Positions 28,355 to 36,752 of a stretch of 64,000 nucleotides of DNA are shown piece after piece. The notes under the pieces are model-generated. The model was not told the origin of the DNA. It made no database searches and worked only from the letters and a program-made list of their open reading frames with translations. Positions within the stretch are counted from its first letter, which is position 1. Each line of letters begins with the position of its first letter. The DNA comes from Niallia taxi. Its GTDB lineage: Bacteria; Bacillota; Bacilli; Bacillales; Cytobacillaceae. A program made the position numbers and the translations under genes. The stretch spans positions 1,412,001-1,476,000 of the forward strand of contig NZ_CP102589.1 in NCBI RefSeq assembly GCF_032818155.1, written 5' to 3'.

Positions 28355-29290
28355 ATGAGTTTACGTAAAAAGATTTCCATTATTGGCAGTGGGTTTACTG
28401 GTGCTACGACAGCATTCCTATTAGCACAAAAGGAGCTTTGTGATATTGTGCTGGTTGATATTCCGCAGATGGAGAATCCAACAAAAGGTAAAGCACTAGA
28501 CATGTTTGAGGCAAGCCCTATCCAAGGGTTTGATGCTAATATTAAAGGCACATCTGATTATAAGGATACAGAAGGATCTGATATTGTAGTTATCACTGCA
28601 GGAATTGCAAGAAAGCCAGGAATGAGTAGAGATGATTTAGTTCAAACAAATCAAAGTATCATGAAATCTGTCACAAAAGAAGTGGTCAAATACTCTCCTG
28701 ATTGCATTATTATCGTTCTTTCAAACCCAGTCGATGCTATGACTTACACTGTGTTCAAGGAGTCAGGCTTTGCCAAAACAAGAGTAATTGGTCAATCAGG
28801 TGTGCTGGATACTGCTCGATTTAGAAGCTTTGTGGCAATGGAATTAAACCTGTCTGTTAAGGATATTACCGGTTTTGTTCTCGGTGGTCATGGGGATGAT
28901 ATGGTACCTTTAATCCGCTACTCCTATGCTGGAGGTATACCGCTTGAGACATTAATACCAAAGCATCGCTTGGAAGAAATTATTGAAAGAACAAGGAATG
29001 GCGGAGCTGAAATTGTTAATCTTCTTGGAAATGGAAGCGCTTATTATGCGCCAGCTGCTTCACTTGCCGACATGTGTGAAGCGATTATTAAAAACCAAAG
29101 AAGAGTATTGCCGACGGTTGCTTATCTTGATGGAGAATACGGCTATTCGGATATTTACCTTGGCGTTCCGACAATTCTCGGTGGTAATGGGATTGAACAA
29201 GTGATTGAGCTTGAATTGACAGAGGAAGAAAAAACTGCATTAGACAAATCGGTTTGTTCAGTGAAAAATGTACTAAAAGTTCTTACATAA
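28355..29290 (+). CDS. mdh: Malate dehydrogenase (NAD)
   Basis: 311 residues, LDH-like malate dehydrogenase. The N-terminal dinucleotide-binding motif is [11 protein letters not shown], substrate arginines are in [11 protein letters not shown], and the catalytic histidine is in GGHGDDMVP. It regenerates oxaloacetate for citrate synthase. The start is ATG behind AAAGGAGG. Its own terminator follows. Confidence 0.96.
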   Translation: MSLRKKISIIGSGFTGATTAFLLAQKELCDIVLVDIPQMENPTKGKALDMFEASPIQGFDANIKGTSDYKDTEGSDIVVITAGIARKPGMSRDDLVQTNQSIMKSVTKEVVKYSPDCIIIVLSNPVDAMTYTVFKESGFAKTRVIGQSGVLDTARFRSFVAMELNLSVKDITGFVLGGHGDDMVPLIRYSYAGGIPLETLIPKHRLEEIIERTRNGGAEIVNLLGNGSAYYAPAASLADMCEAIIKNQRRVLPTVAYLDGEYGYSDIYLGVPTILGGNGIEQVIELELTEEEKTALDKSVCSVKNVLKVLT

Positions 29291-29302
29291 TGTGTTGAAA
29301 CT

Positions 29303-29332
29303 ATGACCCATCCTTATTGATGGGTCTTTTTG
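29303..29332 (+). terminator. Terminator after mdh
   Basis: GACCCATC (29305-29312) and GATGGGTC (29319-29326) with a six-base loop, then five T. Confidence 0.9.
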
Positions 29333-29400
29333 CGTATAAATAGCACGATGATTATTATATATGTAGAAAGTAGGATGGATAGAGAGAAGCTTAGCTTGTT

Positions 29401-29429
29401 GTTCATCACTTGCTGATTTATACTATAAT
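29401..29429 (+). promoter_or_regulatory. Candidate phoPR promoter
   Basis: Perfect TATAAT (29424-29429), 17 bases after a weak -35 (GTTCAT). About 55 bases before phoP. Confidence 0.4.
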
Positions 29430-29483
29430 AGACATGTATTATTTGGGGGACTTAGGGGAAACTTTTAAATTTGGAGGCACTAT

Positions 29484-30194
29484 ATGAAGAAGAAAGTTCT
29501 TGTAGTTGATGATGAGCAGTCTATCGTAACACTGCTAAAATATAACCTGCAGCAGGCGGGCTATGATGTAATTACGGCAATGGATGGAGAGGAAGGGCTA
29601 AACTTAGCCGTAACGTCGAATCCTGATGTCATCCTTCTTGATTTGATGCTTCCGAAAATGGATGGAATGGATGTGTGTAAGAATTTACGGCAGCAAAGAA
29701 TATTTACGCCGATTCTTATGCTGACAGCAAAGGACGATGAGTTTGACAAGGTGCTTGGGTTAGAGCTTGGTGCCGACGATTATATGACAAAACCATTCAG
29801 CCCAAGGGAAGTCATTGCCCGTATTAAAGCTGTTTTGAGAAGATCTCAGCTACAGTCGGAATCCTCTGAGCAAGAAAAAGAAGAGAAAGACACATTGAAA
29901 ATCGGGGATCTTAAAGTTATGCCTAATCACTATGAAGCATATTTTAAGGAAGAGCTACTCGAACTGACTCCAAAAGAGTTTGAACTGCTTCTTTATTTGG
30001 CTAGAAACAAAGGCCGTGTGCTTACTAGAGATCAGCTCTTAAGTGCTGTTTGGAACTACGATTTTGTTGGAGATACAAGAATAGTAGATGTTCATATAAG
30101 CCATTTACGCGAAAAGATGGAGCATAACACGAAGAAACCAATTTATATTAAAACAATCCGTGGACTAGGATATAAGCTAGAGGAACCAAAATAA
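29484..30194 (+). CDS. phoP: Phosphate-starvation response regulator PhoP
   Basis: 236 residues. The receiver domain (1-120) has the acidic pair in VVDDE, the phospho-acceptor Asp53 in LLDLMLP, and Lys in MTKPFSPRE. The C-terminal OmpR-type winged helix (about 135-236) has LTPKEFELLLYLARNKGRV and the final RGLGYKLE. PhoP~P binds direct TTAACA-like repeats and controls genes for phosphate uptake and cell-wall polymer switching. phoR begins at the next base. An array of such repeats lies just after phoR. Confidence 0.93.
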   Translation: MKKKVLVVDDEQSIVTLLKYNLQQAGYDVITAMDGEEGLNLAVTSNPDVILLDLMLPKMDGMDVCKNLRQQRIFTPILMLTAKDDEFDKVLGLELGADDYMTKPFSPREVIARIKAVLRRSQLQSESSEQEKEEKDTLKIGDLKVMPNHYEAYFKEELLELTPKEFELLLYLARNKGRVLTRDQLLSAVWNYDFVGDTRIVDVHISHLREKMEHNTKKPIYIKTIRGLGYKLEEPK

Positions 30195-31952
30195 ATGATA
30201 ACATTTAAATCCAGGCTGCTTGCCAGTTTGCTTTTGATCGTCGCCATTGTTTTTTTGGTGCTTGGTCTGTTTATTTATCAGCTTAATAAGTCTTCTTACA
30301 TAAACTCATCTAACATCAGGCTGGAGAGGGAAAGCACCTTGCTTGCAGCAAAGATGGCTAACCTTGACAGCATGGATGATATAGATGCAAATGAGATTAA
30401 GGAATATAGCGAGCTGCTTGATTTACAAATCACGATAACTGATACAAAAGGAAATATTCTCATGGATGAGGGCGATAAATCACATGAAGAATTTTTGAAG
30501 AGCCTGAGTACTGTTGTCAGCAAAGTATCGAGCCAGCCACAGAACGAGTACACAGGCGGAGATACAGATTTCCATTATTACTGGAAAGAGTTGGATTTTA
30601 ATGGTGAGAAGCAAGGCTATTTGTTTTTAGGTATCGATTTATCTTCACAAGAAGATGCCTATCAAAAGATGAATACATATGTTCTTGCTGCATTGCTTAT
30701 CGCTTTTGTGTTGATTTTTGTAATCGGCTTGACACTAGTATTCCGTTATATGAGACCAATTGAATCAGCAGCAAAGGTGGCTGTTGATCTCGCCAAAGGA
30801 AATTATCATGCACGTACATATGAAGATAATATGGATGAAACAGGAATTCTGAGTTCCTCCTTAAATAAGCTGGCGAAAAATCTGCAGGAGATGGTCAAGG
30901 CACAAGAAATCCAACAGGACCGTCTTGGTACGCTTATCGAGAACATTGGCAGCGGATTACTGTTAATAGACAGTAGAGGCTATATCAATCTTGTAAATAG
31001 GGCTTACAAGGATTTATTTATGGTTAATTCATCTGAATATTTGTATAAGCTGTATTATCACGTTATTGAGCATAGAGAAATATCTGATTTGGTCGAGGAA
31101 ATTTTCATGACAGAGCATAAGGTCGTTAAGCAATTGCAGCTTAATATCCACTTTGAGAAAAAAAGTTTTCAAGTGTATGGTGTGCCGATTATCGGTACAA
31201 ATGATATGTGGATGGGAATTTTGCTTGTATTTCATGACATTACAGAGCTAAAAAAACTCGAACAAATCAGGAAGGACTTTGTTGCAAATGTGTCCCATGA
31301 ATTGAAGACGCCAATTACCTCTATAAAGGGATTTTCGGAAACGCTGCTTGATGGGGCCATGGATAATAAAGAGGCGCTTGTAGAGTTTTTACAAATTATC
31401 TTAAAAGAAAGTGACAGGCTTCAGTCGCTCATCCAGGATTTGCTTGATTTGACAAAGCTGGAGCAGCACAATTTTTCCTTGGTGAAGGAGCCTATTAATA
31501 TTGTGGATATTTTAGAAGAGGTCCGCAAACTCCTTTCGAACAAAGCAGAGGCTAAAGGAATAAAGCTTGAATTTGAACGGCTTGGTAATGAGGTTTGGAT
31601 GGAAGGGGACAGAGCCCGACTTATTCAGGTGTTCATGAATTTAATATCAAACGCCATTTCTTACACAGCAAACGGAGGAACAGTTACGGTTTCTGTTGAA
31701 GAAAAGGAGAAAAATGTTTCCGTTTCAGTAGCAGATACTGGTATAGGGATTGAAACAGGAGAAATTCCGAGGATTTTTGAACGTTTTTACAGGGTGGATA
31801 AAGCGCGAAGCAGGAATTCTGGTGGAACTGGACTTGGACTCGCTATCGTGAAGCATCTTGTGGAACTCCATAAAGGAGTTATAAAGGTAGACAGCGAGGT
31901 AGGTAAAGGAACTATTTTTACTGTATTATTGCATAAAAGATTCCCGTATTAA
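30195..31952 (+). CDS. phoR: Sensor histidine kinase PhoR
   Basis: 585 residues. Order: membrane segment (about 8-29), extracellular sensor domain (about 30-155), second membrane segment (about 160-182), HAMP (about 183-235), PAS (about 245-355), HisKA with His368 in FVANVSHELKTP, and HATPase with its N, G1 (DTGIGIE) and G2 (GTGLGLAIVK) boxes. It phosphorylates PhoP. It abuts phoP with no spacer; the ribosome-binding site lies inside the phoP end. Transcription appears to stop or be replaced in the large gap that follows. Confidence 0.93.
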   Translation: MITFKSRLLASLLLIVAIVFLVLGLFIYQLNKSSYINSSNIRLERESTLLAAKMANLDSMDDIDANEIKEYSELLDLQITITDTKGNILMDEGDKSHEEFLKSLSTVVSKVSSQPQNEYTGGDTDFHYYWKELDFNGEKQGYLFLGIDLSSQEDAYQKMNTYVLAALLIAFVLIFVIGLTLVFRYMRPIESAAKVAVDLAKGNYHARTYEDNMDETGILSSSLNKLAKNLQEMVKAQEIQQDRLGTLIENIGSGLLLIDSRGYINLVNRAYKDLFMVNSSEYLYKLYYHVIEHREISDLVEEIFMTEHKVVKQLQLNIHFEKKSFQVYGVPIIGTNDMWMGILLVFHDITELKKLEQIRKDFVANVSHELKTPITSIKGFSETLLDGAMDNKEALVEFLQIILKESDRLQSLIQDLLDLTKLEQHNFSLVKEPINIVDILEEVRKLLSNKAEAKGIKLEFERLGNEVWMEGDRARLIQVFMNLISNAISYTANGGTVTVSVEEKEKNVSVSVADTGIGIETGEIPRIFERFYRVDKARSRNSGGTGLGLAIVKHLVELHKGVIKVDSEVGKGTIFTVLLHKRFPY

Positions 31953-31961
31953 TTGTACAAG

Positions 31962-32015
31962 TTTACATTACTTTTACATAGGGTTTGCAAAGCGTTTACA
32001 AGGGTTTGCTACAAT
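31962..32015 (+). promoter_or_regulatory. PhoP-box array and -10 element after phoR
   Basis: Hexamers TTTACA (31962), TTTACA (31973), TTTGCA (31984) and TTTACA (31995) are spaced exactly 11 bases apart, followed by TACAAT (32010-32015). B. subtilis PhoP binds four TT(A/C/T)A(C/T)A repeats with 11-base periodicity between about -60 and -20 at activated promoters; this array has that architecture. A 12-of-14 cre-like match (GCAAAGCGTTTACA, 31987-32000) overlaps repeats 3 and 4. Confidence 0.65.
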
Positions 32016-32021
32016 ACTAGA

Positions 32022-32090
32022 GAAGACCCCCCTTATCCATTAGGTTAAGAGTGAAGCCGAAAGCCACCCCGCTTTCGGCTTCTTACATTT
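32022..32090 (+). ncRNA. Candidate PhoP-activated C-rich small RNA
   Basis: Downstream of the -10 at 32010-32015 there is no reading frame with a ribosome-binding site. The predicted RNA has an unpaired GACCCCCCTTATCC (from 32026) and ends in a perfect 11-base stem GAAGCCGAAAG / CTTTCGGCTTC (32053-32063 / 32072-32082) with the C-rich loop CCACCCCG. The tail TTACATTTAT is a weak T tract. C-rich single-stranded patches are how several Firmicute small RNAs block Shine-Dalgarno sequences. No known family recognised. Confidence 0.5.
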
Positions 32091-32113
32091 ATGTGAACTA
32101 AAAATAGAGATTA

Positions 32114-32141
32114 TTGTTGAGATTATCCTGATTTATATAAA
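32114..32141 (+). promoter_or_regulatory. Candidate SigA promoter of a second small RNA
   Basis: TTGTTG, 16 bases, TATAAA. Four of six and five of six matches, in an AT-rich stretch. Confidence 0.4.
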
Positions 32142-32147
32142 TAGTAA

Positions 32148-32254
32148 GAAAAAATGGCTGTCTGGCTTTAATATTAGTCCATTTCATTGCGCGCTCGTCC
32201 TCTAACCCTTAGTAGTCGAGTGGCCTCCGCTCCATTCCACTAAGACTTTTTATT
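32148..32254 (+). ncRNA. Second candidate C-rich small RNA ending in a terminator
   Basis: The roughly 105-base segment has no coding frame. It contains GTCCTCTAACCC and ends in AGTC-g-AGTGG (32214-32223) paired with CCACT-aa-GACT (32237-32247), followed by a TTTTATTATT tail. The loop CCTCCGCTCCATT exposes CCTCC, complementary to the Shine-Dalgarno core. Similar design to the preceding candidate but different sequence. Confidence 0.4.
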
Positions 32255-32314
32255 ATTGTTTTTAAACAGAAAACACCACAAAAAGAAAAAACGAACTATA
32301 TAAATTCTTCTTCA

Positions 32315-32358
32315 GGGATGGTAAATGATGTTTTGTCTCAGCCATCTTTTGTTTTTTT
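32315..32358 (+). terminator. Third T-tailed hairpin in the phoR-polA gap
   Basis: GATGG (32317-32321) pairs with CCATC (32342-32346), followed by TTTTGTTTTTTT. Short stem with a 20-base loop, so strength is uncertain. Confidence 0.45.
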
Positions 32359-32404
32359 GGTGTCACAAATCCATTTTCTTACGACTCTTAAACAAGGGCA
32401 ATTT

Positions 32405-32434
32405 CTTACATTCTATAATTACTCATGGTAAAAT
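32405..32434 (+). promoter_or_regulatory. Likely promoter of polA
   Basis: Extended -10 TG-G-TAAAAT (32426-32434) with CTTACA 18 bases before. About 90 bases before polA and the last promoter-like element in the gap. Confidence 0.55.
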
Positions 32435-32525
32435 ATAAAGGATTAGACCATAATAGTACTACTTATTTTGCTGTTAAAGCCACAAGGCTGATATAGAGGG
32501 AAATTATGAATGGAGGAAACAAAAT

Positions 32526-35150
32526 TTGAAGAAAAAACTGATCCTAATTGATGGGAACAGCATCGCATACAGGGCATTTTTTGCCTTGCCGCTGCTGAAC
32601 AATGACAAAGGTGTACATACAAATGCTGTTTACGGATTTACAATGATGCTTATGAAAATATTAGAAGATGAAAAGCCGACACATTTGCTCGTTGCTTTTG
32701 ATGCTGGCAAAACAACGTTCCGCCATAAAACATTCAGTGAGTATAAGGGAGGCCGTCAAAAGACACCGCCTGAACTATCAGAACAATTTCCATATATAAG
32801 AGAACTCTTGCAGTCATATGGAATTAAACATTATGAGCTTGAAAACTATGAAGCGGATGATATTATCGGCACACTTTCTCTGCAAGGAGAAAAAGACGGG
32901 TATGAGGTTGTTGTCATTTCAGGAGACAAGGACTTGACACAGCTAAGCTCGGATAAAACGACTGTTTACATTACAAGAAAAGGTATTACAGATATCGAAT
33001 CATATACACCGGAGCATATCCAAGAGAAATACGGCTTGACTCCGGATCGAATCATCGACATGAAAGGACTGATGGGAGATTCATCTGATAATATTCCAGG
33101 AGTTCCGGGAGTCGGAGAAAAAACGGCCATTAAGCTTTTAAAGGAATTTGAAACACTTGAAAACCTGTTGGTATCCATCGACAAGGTAAGCGGGAAAAAA
33201 CTAAAAGAAAAGCTTGAAGAATTTAAGGACCAAGCGTTAATGAGCAAGGAGCTTGCCACCATCACAAGAGAGGCACCGCTAACTGTTGGCTTGGGTGAAC
33301 TCGAATTTCCAGGTATGAACGAAGAAAAGCTGCGCCCGTTTTTCAAAGAGCTTGGCTTTAATTCTCTTTTGGACAAGCTGGGAGAGGCACCTGTGGAAGA
33401 AGAGGAAGAGCTTGAAGCAATTGAATACGAGCCAGTGAAGGAAATTACGAAGGAGATTTTTGCAGACGAAAATACCCTTTATGTTGAAGTGCTGGAGGAC
33501 AATTACCATTATGCTCCTATAATCGGGATTTCGTTAGTTAATGAAAAAGGCGCATTTTATATGCCGATTGAAGCAGCACTTGAATCAGCAGCATTTAAGG
33601 AATGGGCAGAGGATGAAACAAAGCAGAAGACTGTATATGATGCAAAAAGGTCAGAGGTTGCCCTCCGTCATAAAGGAATCCATTTGAAGGGAATCACATT
33701 CGATTGTTTGATTGCCGCATATCTTGCAGATCCATCTGCATCGATTGACGACGTAGCATCTGTTGCAAAAAAATACGGCTTTACGAACATTCAGTCAGAT
33801 GAAGTGTTTTATGGAAAAGGAGCAAAACGCAAGGTGCCAGCAGAGGAAATGCTAGCAGATCATCTTGTTCGCAAAACGTTTGCACTTGCCGCTATTCAGG
33901 AAAAAATGGAAGAAGAGCTTAAAGCAAATGGACAAGAGAAGCTGTTCCATCAGCTTGAAATGCCACTAAGTCTTGTGCTTGCAGATATGGAATCAACAGG
34001 AGTTCAGGTTGATGTAGAACGACTTCAAAAAATGGGTGCAGAAATCAATGACAGGCTGAAAAGTATTGAAAGTCGCATTTACGATTTGGCTGGTGAAACA
34101 TTTAACATTAATTCACCTAAGCAACTAGGCGTTATTTTGTTTGAGAAGCTTGGACTGCCTGTAGTCAAAAAGACGAAGACTGGTTATTCCACTTCTGCCG
34201 ATGTATTAGAAACGCTGGCAAGCTCCCATGATGTTATTAAGGAGATTCTTGAGTTCAGACAGCTTGGCAAGCTTCAATCTACTTATATTGAAGGGCTTCA
34301 AAAAGTTGTTCACAATGGCAAGATTCATACACGCTTTAATCAGGTGCTGACACAAACAGGACGTTTGAGCTCCATTGATCCTAACCTGCAAAACATTCCA
34401 ATCAGATTAGAGGAAGGCAGGAAAATTAGACAAGCCTTTGTTCCTTCTGAAAAGGATTGGATTATATTTGCGGCAGACTACAGTCAAATTGAGCTTCGTG
34501 TGCTTGCACATATTGCAAAGGATGAAAAGTTGATTGAAGCATTCAGAGAAGATCATGATATTCATACGGAAACGGCTATGTCTGTTTTCCATGTCGAAGC
34601 AGATGAAGTTACATCCAATATGAGAAGACATGCTAAAGCAGTTAATTTTGGGATTGTTTACGGTATAAGCGATTACGGCTTATCCCAAAGCTTGAATATA
34701 ACGAGGAAGGAAGCTGGGAAATTTATTGAAAGATATTTGGAAAGCTATCCTGGCGTTAAGACATATATGGAAGAAATTGTGGCAGATGCTAAGCAGCAAG
34801 GCTATGTATCCACATTGCTTCATAGAAGAAGATATTTGCCTGATATAACAAGCAGAAACTTTAACTTGCGCAGCTTCGCTGAACGGACAGCAATGAACAC
34901 ACCGATACAAGGAAGTGCAGCAGACATCATTAAAAAAGCAATGATTGAAATGGCAAACCGTCTTGAAGCGGAAGGCTTAAAAGCGAAGCTTCTTCTGCAA
35001 GTGCATGATGAATTAATTTTTGAAGCTCCAAAAGATGAAATTGAAAAGCTGAAGGAAATTGTGCCTGATGTTATGGAAAACGCCGTAGAACTAAGTGTAC
35101 CGCTGAAGGTAGATTATTCGTATGGTGATACATGGTTTGATGCTAAGTAA
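32526..35150 (+). CDS. polA: DNA polymerase I
   Basis: 874 residues. The N-terminal 5' nuclease domain (about 1-290) has the conserved acidic residues (LIDGNS, YEADDIIGTL, GDKDLTQL, GDSSDNIPGVPGVGEKTA). The middle 3'-5' exonuclease-like domain (about 310-480) lacks the usual acidic active-site residues, as in other Bacillus PolA. The polymerase domain has DYSQIELR, motif B RHAKAVNFGIVYG and HDEL. It removes RNA primers and fills gaps. The start is TTG behind GGAGGAAAC. mutM follows after 18 bases. Confidence 0.97.
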   Translation: MKKKLILIDGNSIAYRAFFALPLLNNDKGVHTNAVYGFTMMLMKILEDEKPTHLLVAFDAGKTTFRHKTFSEYKGGRQKTPPELSEQFPYIRELLQSYGIKHYELENYEADDIIGTLSLQGEKDGYEVVVISGDKDLTQLSSDKTTVYITRKGITDIESYTPEHIQEKYGLTPDRIIDMKGLMGDSSDNIPGVPGVGEKTAIKLLKEFETLENLLVSIDKVSGKKLKEKLEEFKDQALMSKELATITREAPLTVGLGELEFPGMNEEKLRPFFKELGFNSLLDKLGEAPVEEEEELEAIEYEPVKEITKEIFADENTLYVEVLEDNYHYAPIIGISLVNEKGAFYMPIEAALESAAFKEWAEDETKQKTVYDAKRSEVALRHKGIHLKGITFDCLIAAYLADPSASIDDVASVAKKYGFTNIQSDEVFYGKGAKRKVPAEEMLADHLVRKTFALAAIQEKMEEELKANGQEKLFHQLEMPLSLVLADMESTGVQVDVERLQKMGAEINDRLKSIESRIYDLAGETFNINSPKQLGVILFEKLGLPVVKKTKTGYSTSADVLETLASSHDVIKEILEFRQLGKLQSTYIEGLQKVVHNGKIHTRFNQVLTQTGRLSSIDPNLQNIPIRLEEGRKIRQAFVPSEKDWIIFAADYSQIELRVLAHIAKDEKLIEAFREDHDIHTETAMSVFHVEADEVTSNMRRHAKAVNFGIVYGISDYGLSQSLNITRKEAGKFIERYLESYPGVKTYMEEIVADAKQQGYVSTLLHRRRYLPDITSRNFNLRSFAERTAMNTPIQGSAADIIKKAMIEMANRLEAEGLKAKLLLQVHDELIFEAPKDEIEKLKEIVPDVMENAVELSVPLKVDYSYGDTWFDAK

Positions 35151-35168
35151 TAGAAAAGAGGAAATAAA

Positions 35169-35993
35169 GTGCCTGAATTACCAGAAGTAGAAACGGTCAG
35201 ACGTACTCTTAAAGAGCTCACACATAAAAAGGTCATTAAAGAAGTAGTTGTTTCGTGGGCGAAAATGATAAAAAGACCTGAAAATGTTGAAGAATTTTCC
35301 GATGCTCTTGTTGGTCAAAGAATAGAAGATATTAAGCGGAGAGGTAAGTTTCTTCTTATTGAAACGACCGATTTTACAATCGTTTCCCATTTACGAATGG
35401 AAGGAAGATATGGCTTATTTTCAAAGGATGATCCTGTCGATAAACATACACATGTGATTTTTTATTTTGAAGACGGCTCAGAGCTGCGCTATAAGGATGT
35501 CCGGAAATTTGGAACGATGCATCTGTTCAAAAAAGGGGAGGAGCATCAAACACTGCCCCTTTCCCAGCTTGGGCCAGAGCCTTTTGATTCGTCCTTTACA
35601 ATTGGAAACTTTAAGGAAGGACTGTCGAAAACGACAAGAAGTATTAAAACCGCTTTGCTTGATCAAAAGATTGTCGTTGGATTAGGAAATATTTATGTAG
35701 ACGAAGCATTGTTTCGCAGCGGTATTCATCCAGAAAGAATCGCCAATACGATTAATGACAGTGAAGCTGACACACTATATAGAGAAATTATTGCGACACT
35801 TTCAGAGGCTGTTGAAAAAGGTGGAAGCACTATACGCTCTTATGTTAATACACAAGGGCAAATCGGAATGTTCCAGCTTGAATTATTCGTGTATGGACGA
35901 AAAGGCGAAGCGTGTAAAAACTGCGGCACCGAATTAGAAAGGATTATTGTTGGAGGCAGAGGGACTGTATTTTGTCCACGCTGTCAGAAATAA
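35169..35993 (+). CDS. mutM: Formamidopyrimidine-DNA glycosylase (Fpg)
   Basis: 274 residues. It excises oxidised purines such as 8-oxoguanine and nicks the site. PELPEVETVRR supplies the catalytic N-terminal proline and glutamate; the helix-two-turn-helix has GLGNIYVDEALF; the zinc finger is CKNCG...CPRC at the C-terminus. The start is GTG behind AAGAGGAAA. Cotranscription with polA is likely. The hairpin after it reaches into the ytaF ribosome-binding site. Confidence 0.97.
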   Translation: MPELPEVETVRRTLKELTHKKVIKEVVVSWAKMIKRPENVEEFSDALVGQRIEDIKRRGKFLLIETTDFTIVSHLRMEGRYGLFSKDDPVDKHTHVIFYFEDGSELRYKDVRKFGTMHLFKKGEEHQTLPLSQLGPEPFDSSFTIGNFKEGLSKTTRSIKTALLDQKIVVGLGNIYVDEALFRSGIHPERIANTINDSEADTLYREIIATLSEAVEKGGSTIRSYVNTQGQIGMFQLELFVYGRKGEACKNCGTELERIIVGGRGTVFCPRCQK

Positions 35994-36022
35994 GCTTTAT
36001 ATATTGCATTAACATTGGATGG

Positions 36023-36069
36023 GCTCCTTCCATATAGTATATTACTATCCGTTAGGAAGGAGCTTTTTT
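36023..36069 (+). terminator. Terminator after mutM whose right arm is the ytaF ribosome-binding site
   Basis: Perfect nine-base arms GCTCCTTCC (36023-36031) and GGAAGGAGC (36055-36063), then six T. GGAAGGAG in the right arm is also the only Shine-Dalgarno sequence for ytaF (ATG at 36073). The hairpin therefore both ends mutM transcripts and hides the ytaF ribosome-binding site in read-through RNA. Confidence 0.85.
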
Positions 36070-36072
36070 ACG

Positions 36073-36708
36073 ATGTCACAAATACTTTCTCTTTTCCTCT
36101 TAGCCTTGGCTGTCAGCATTGATAATTTTAGTGTCGGATTCACATATGGCTTGCGAAAGATGAAGATACCATTTAAATCGATTTTCATCATCGCCTGCTG
36201 CTCAGGTTTGACACTTTTAGTTTCCATGCTGGTGGGGCATCTGATTGCACAAGTATTCTCTTCTGAATTTGCCGAAAGTATTGGCGGCGGTATTCTCATT
36301 ATTTTAGGATTATGGATATTGTATCAATTTTTTCAGCCGGATAAAGAAAGAGAGATTATCACAAAAGAAAAAAATTTGGTGAACTTTGAAATAAAATCGC
36401 TAGGAATTGTTATTAATATCTTAAAGAAACCAATGTCAGCGGATTTTGACAATTCTGGAACGATTACAGGAGTGGAAGCAATCGTCCTTGGATTTGCCCT
36501 TTCATTAGATGCGTTTGGGGCAGGAATTGGGGCTTCCATGCTTGGGTACTCCCCGCTCTTTCTGACGATTGCAGTTATTATTATGAGCACGTCCTTTGTA
36601 TCGTTAGGTATGGTTGGAGGCGCGCTCCTTTCTAAAAAAAGCTATATGGAGAAATTTTCGTTTATTCCAGGAATCATCTTAATTATCATAGGCATATTTA
36701 AGCTGTAA
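36073..36708 (+). CDS. ytaF: Sporulation membrane protein YtaF (MntP/LysE-like)
   Basis: 211 residues from ATG at 36073, the only start with a ribosome-binding site. Six membrane segments in two repeats of three, each beginning with a polar A-x-S-x-D motif (LAVSIDNFSVG and FALSLDAFGAG), the arrangement of MntP-type manganese exporters. The loop between repeats is polar and includes SADFDNSGTITG, which looks like a metal-binding loop. YtaF is annotated as a sporulation protein in Bacillus; transport of a divalent cation is inferred. Confidence 0.87.
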   Translation: MSQILSLFLLALAVSIDNFSVGFTYGLRKMKIPFKSIFIIACCSGLTLLVSMLVGHLIAQVFSSEFAESIGGGILIILGLWILYQFFQPDKEREIITKEKNLVNFEIKSLGIVINILKKPMSADFDNSGTITGVEAIVLGFALSLDAFGAGIGASMLGYSPLFLTIAVIIMSTSFVSLGMVGGALLSKKSYMEKFSFIPGIILIIIGIFKL

Positions 36709-36752
36709 ACATTGCTCTAAAGAAACCATTGAACAAAGGCAGGAAAAAGCAA

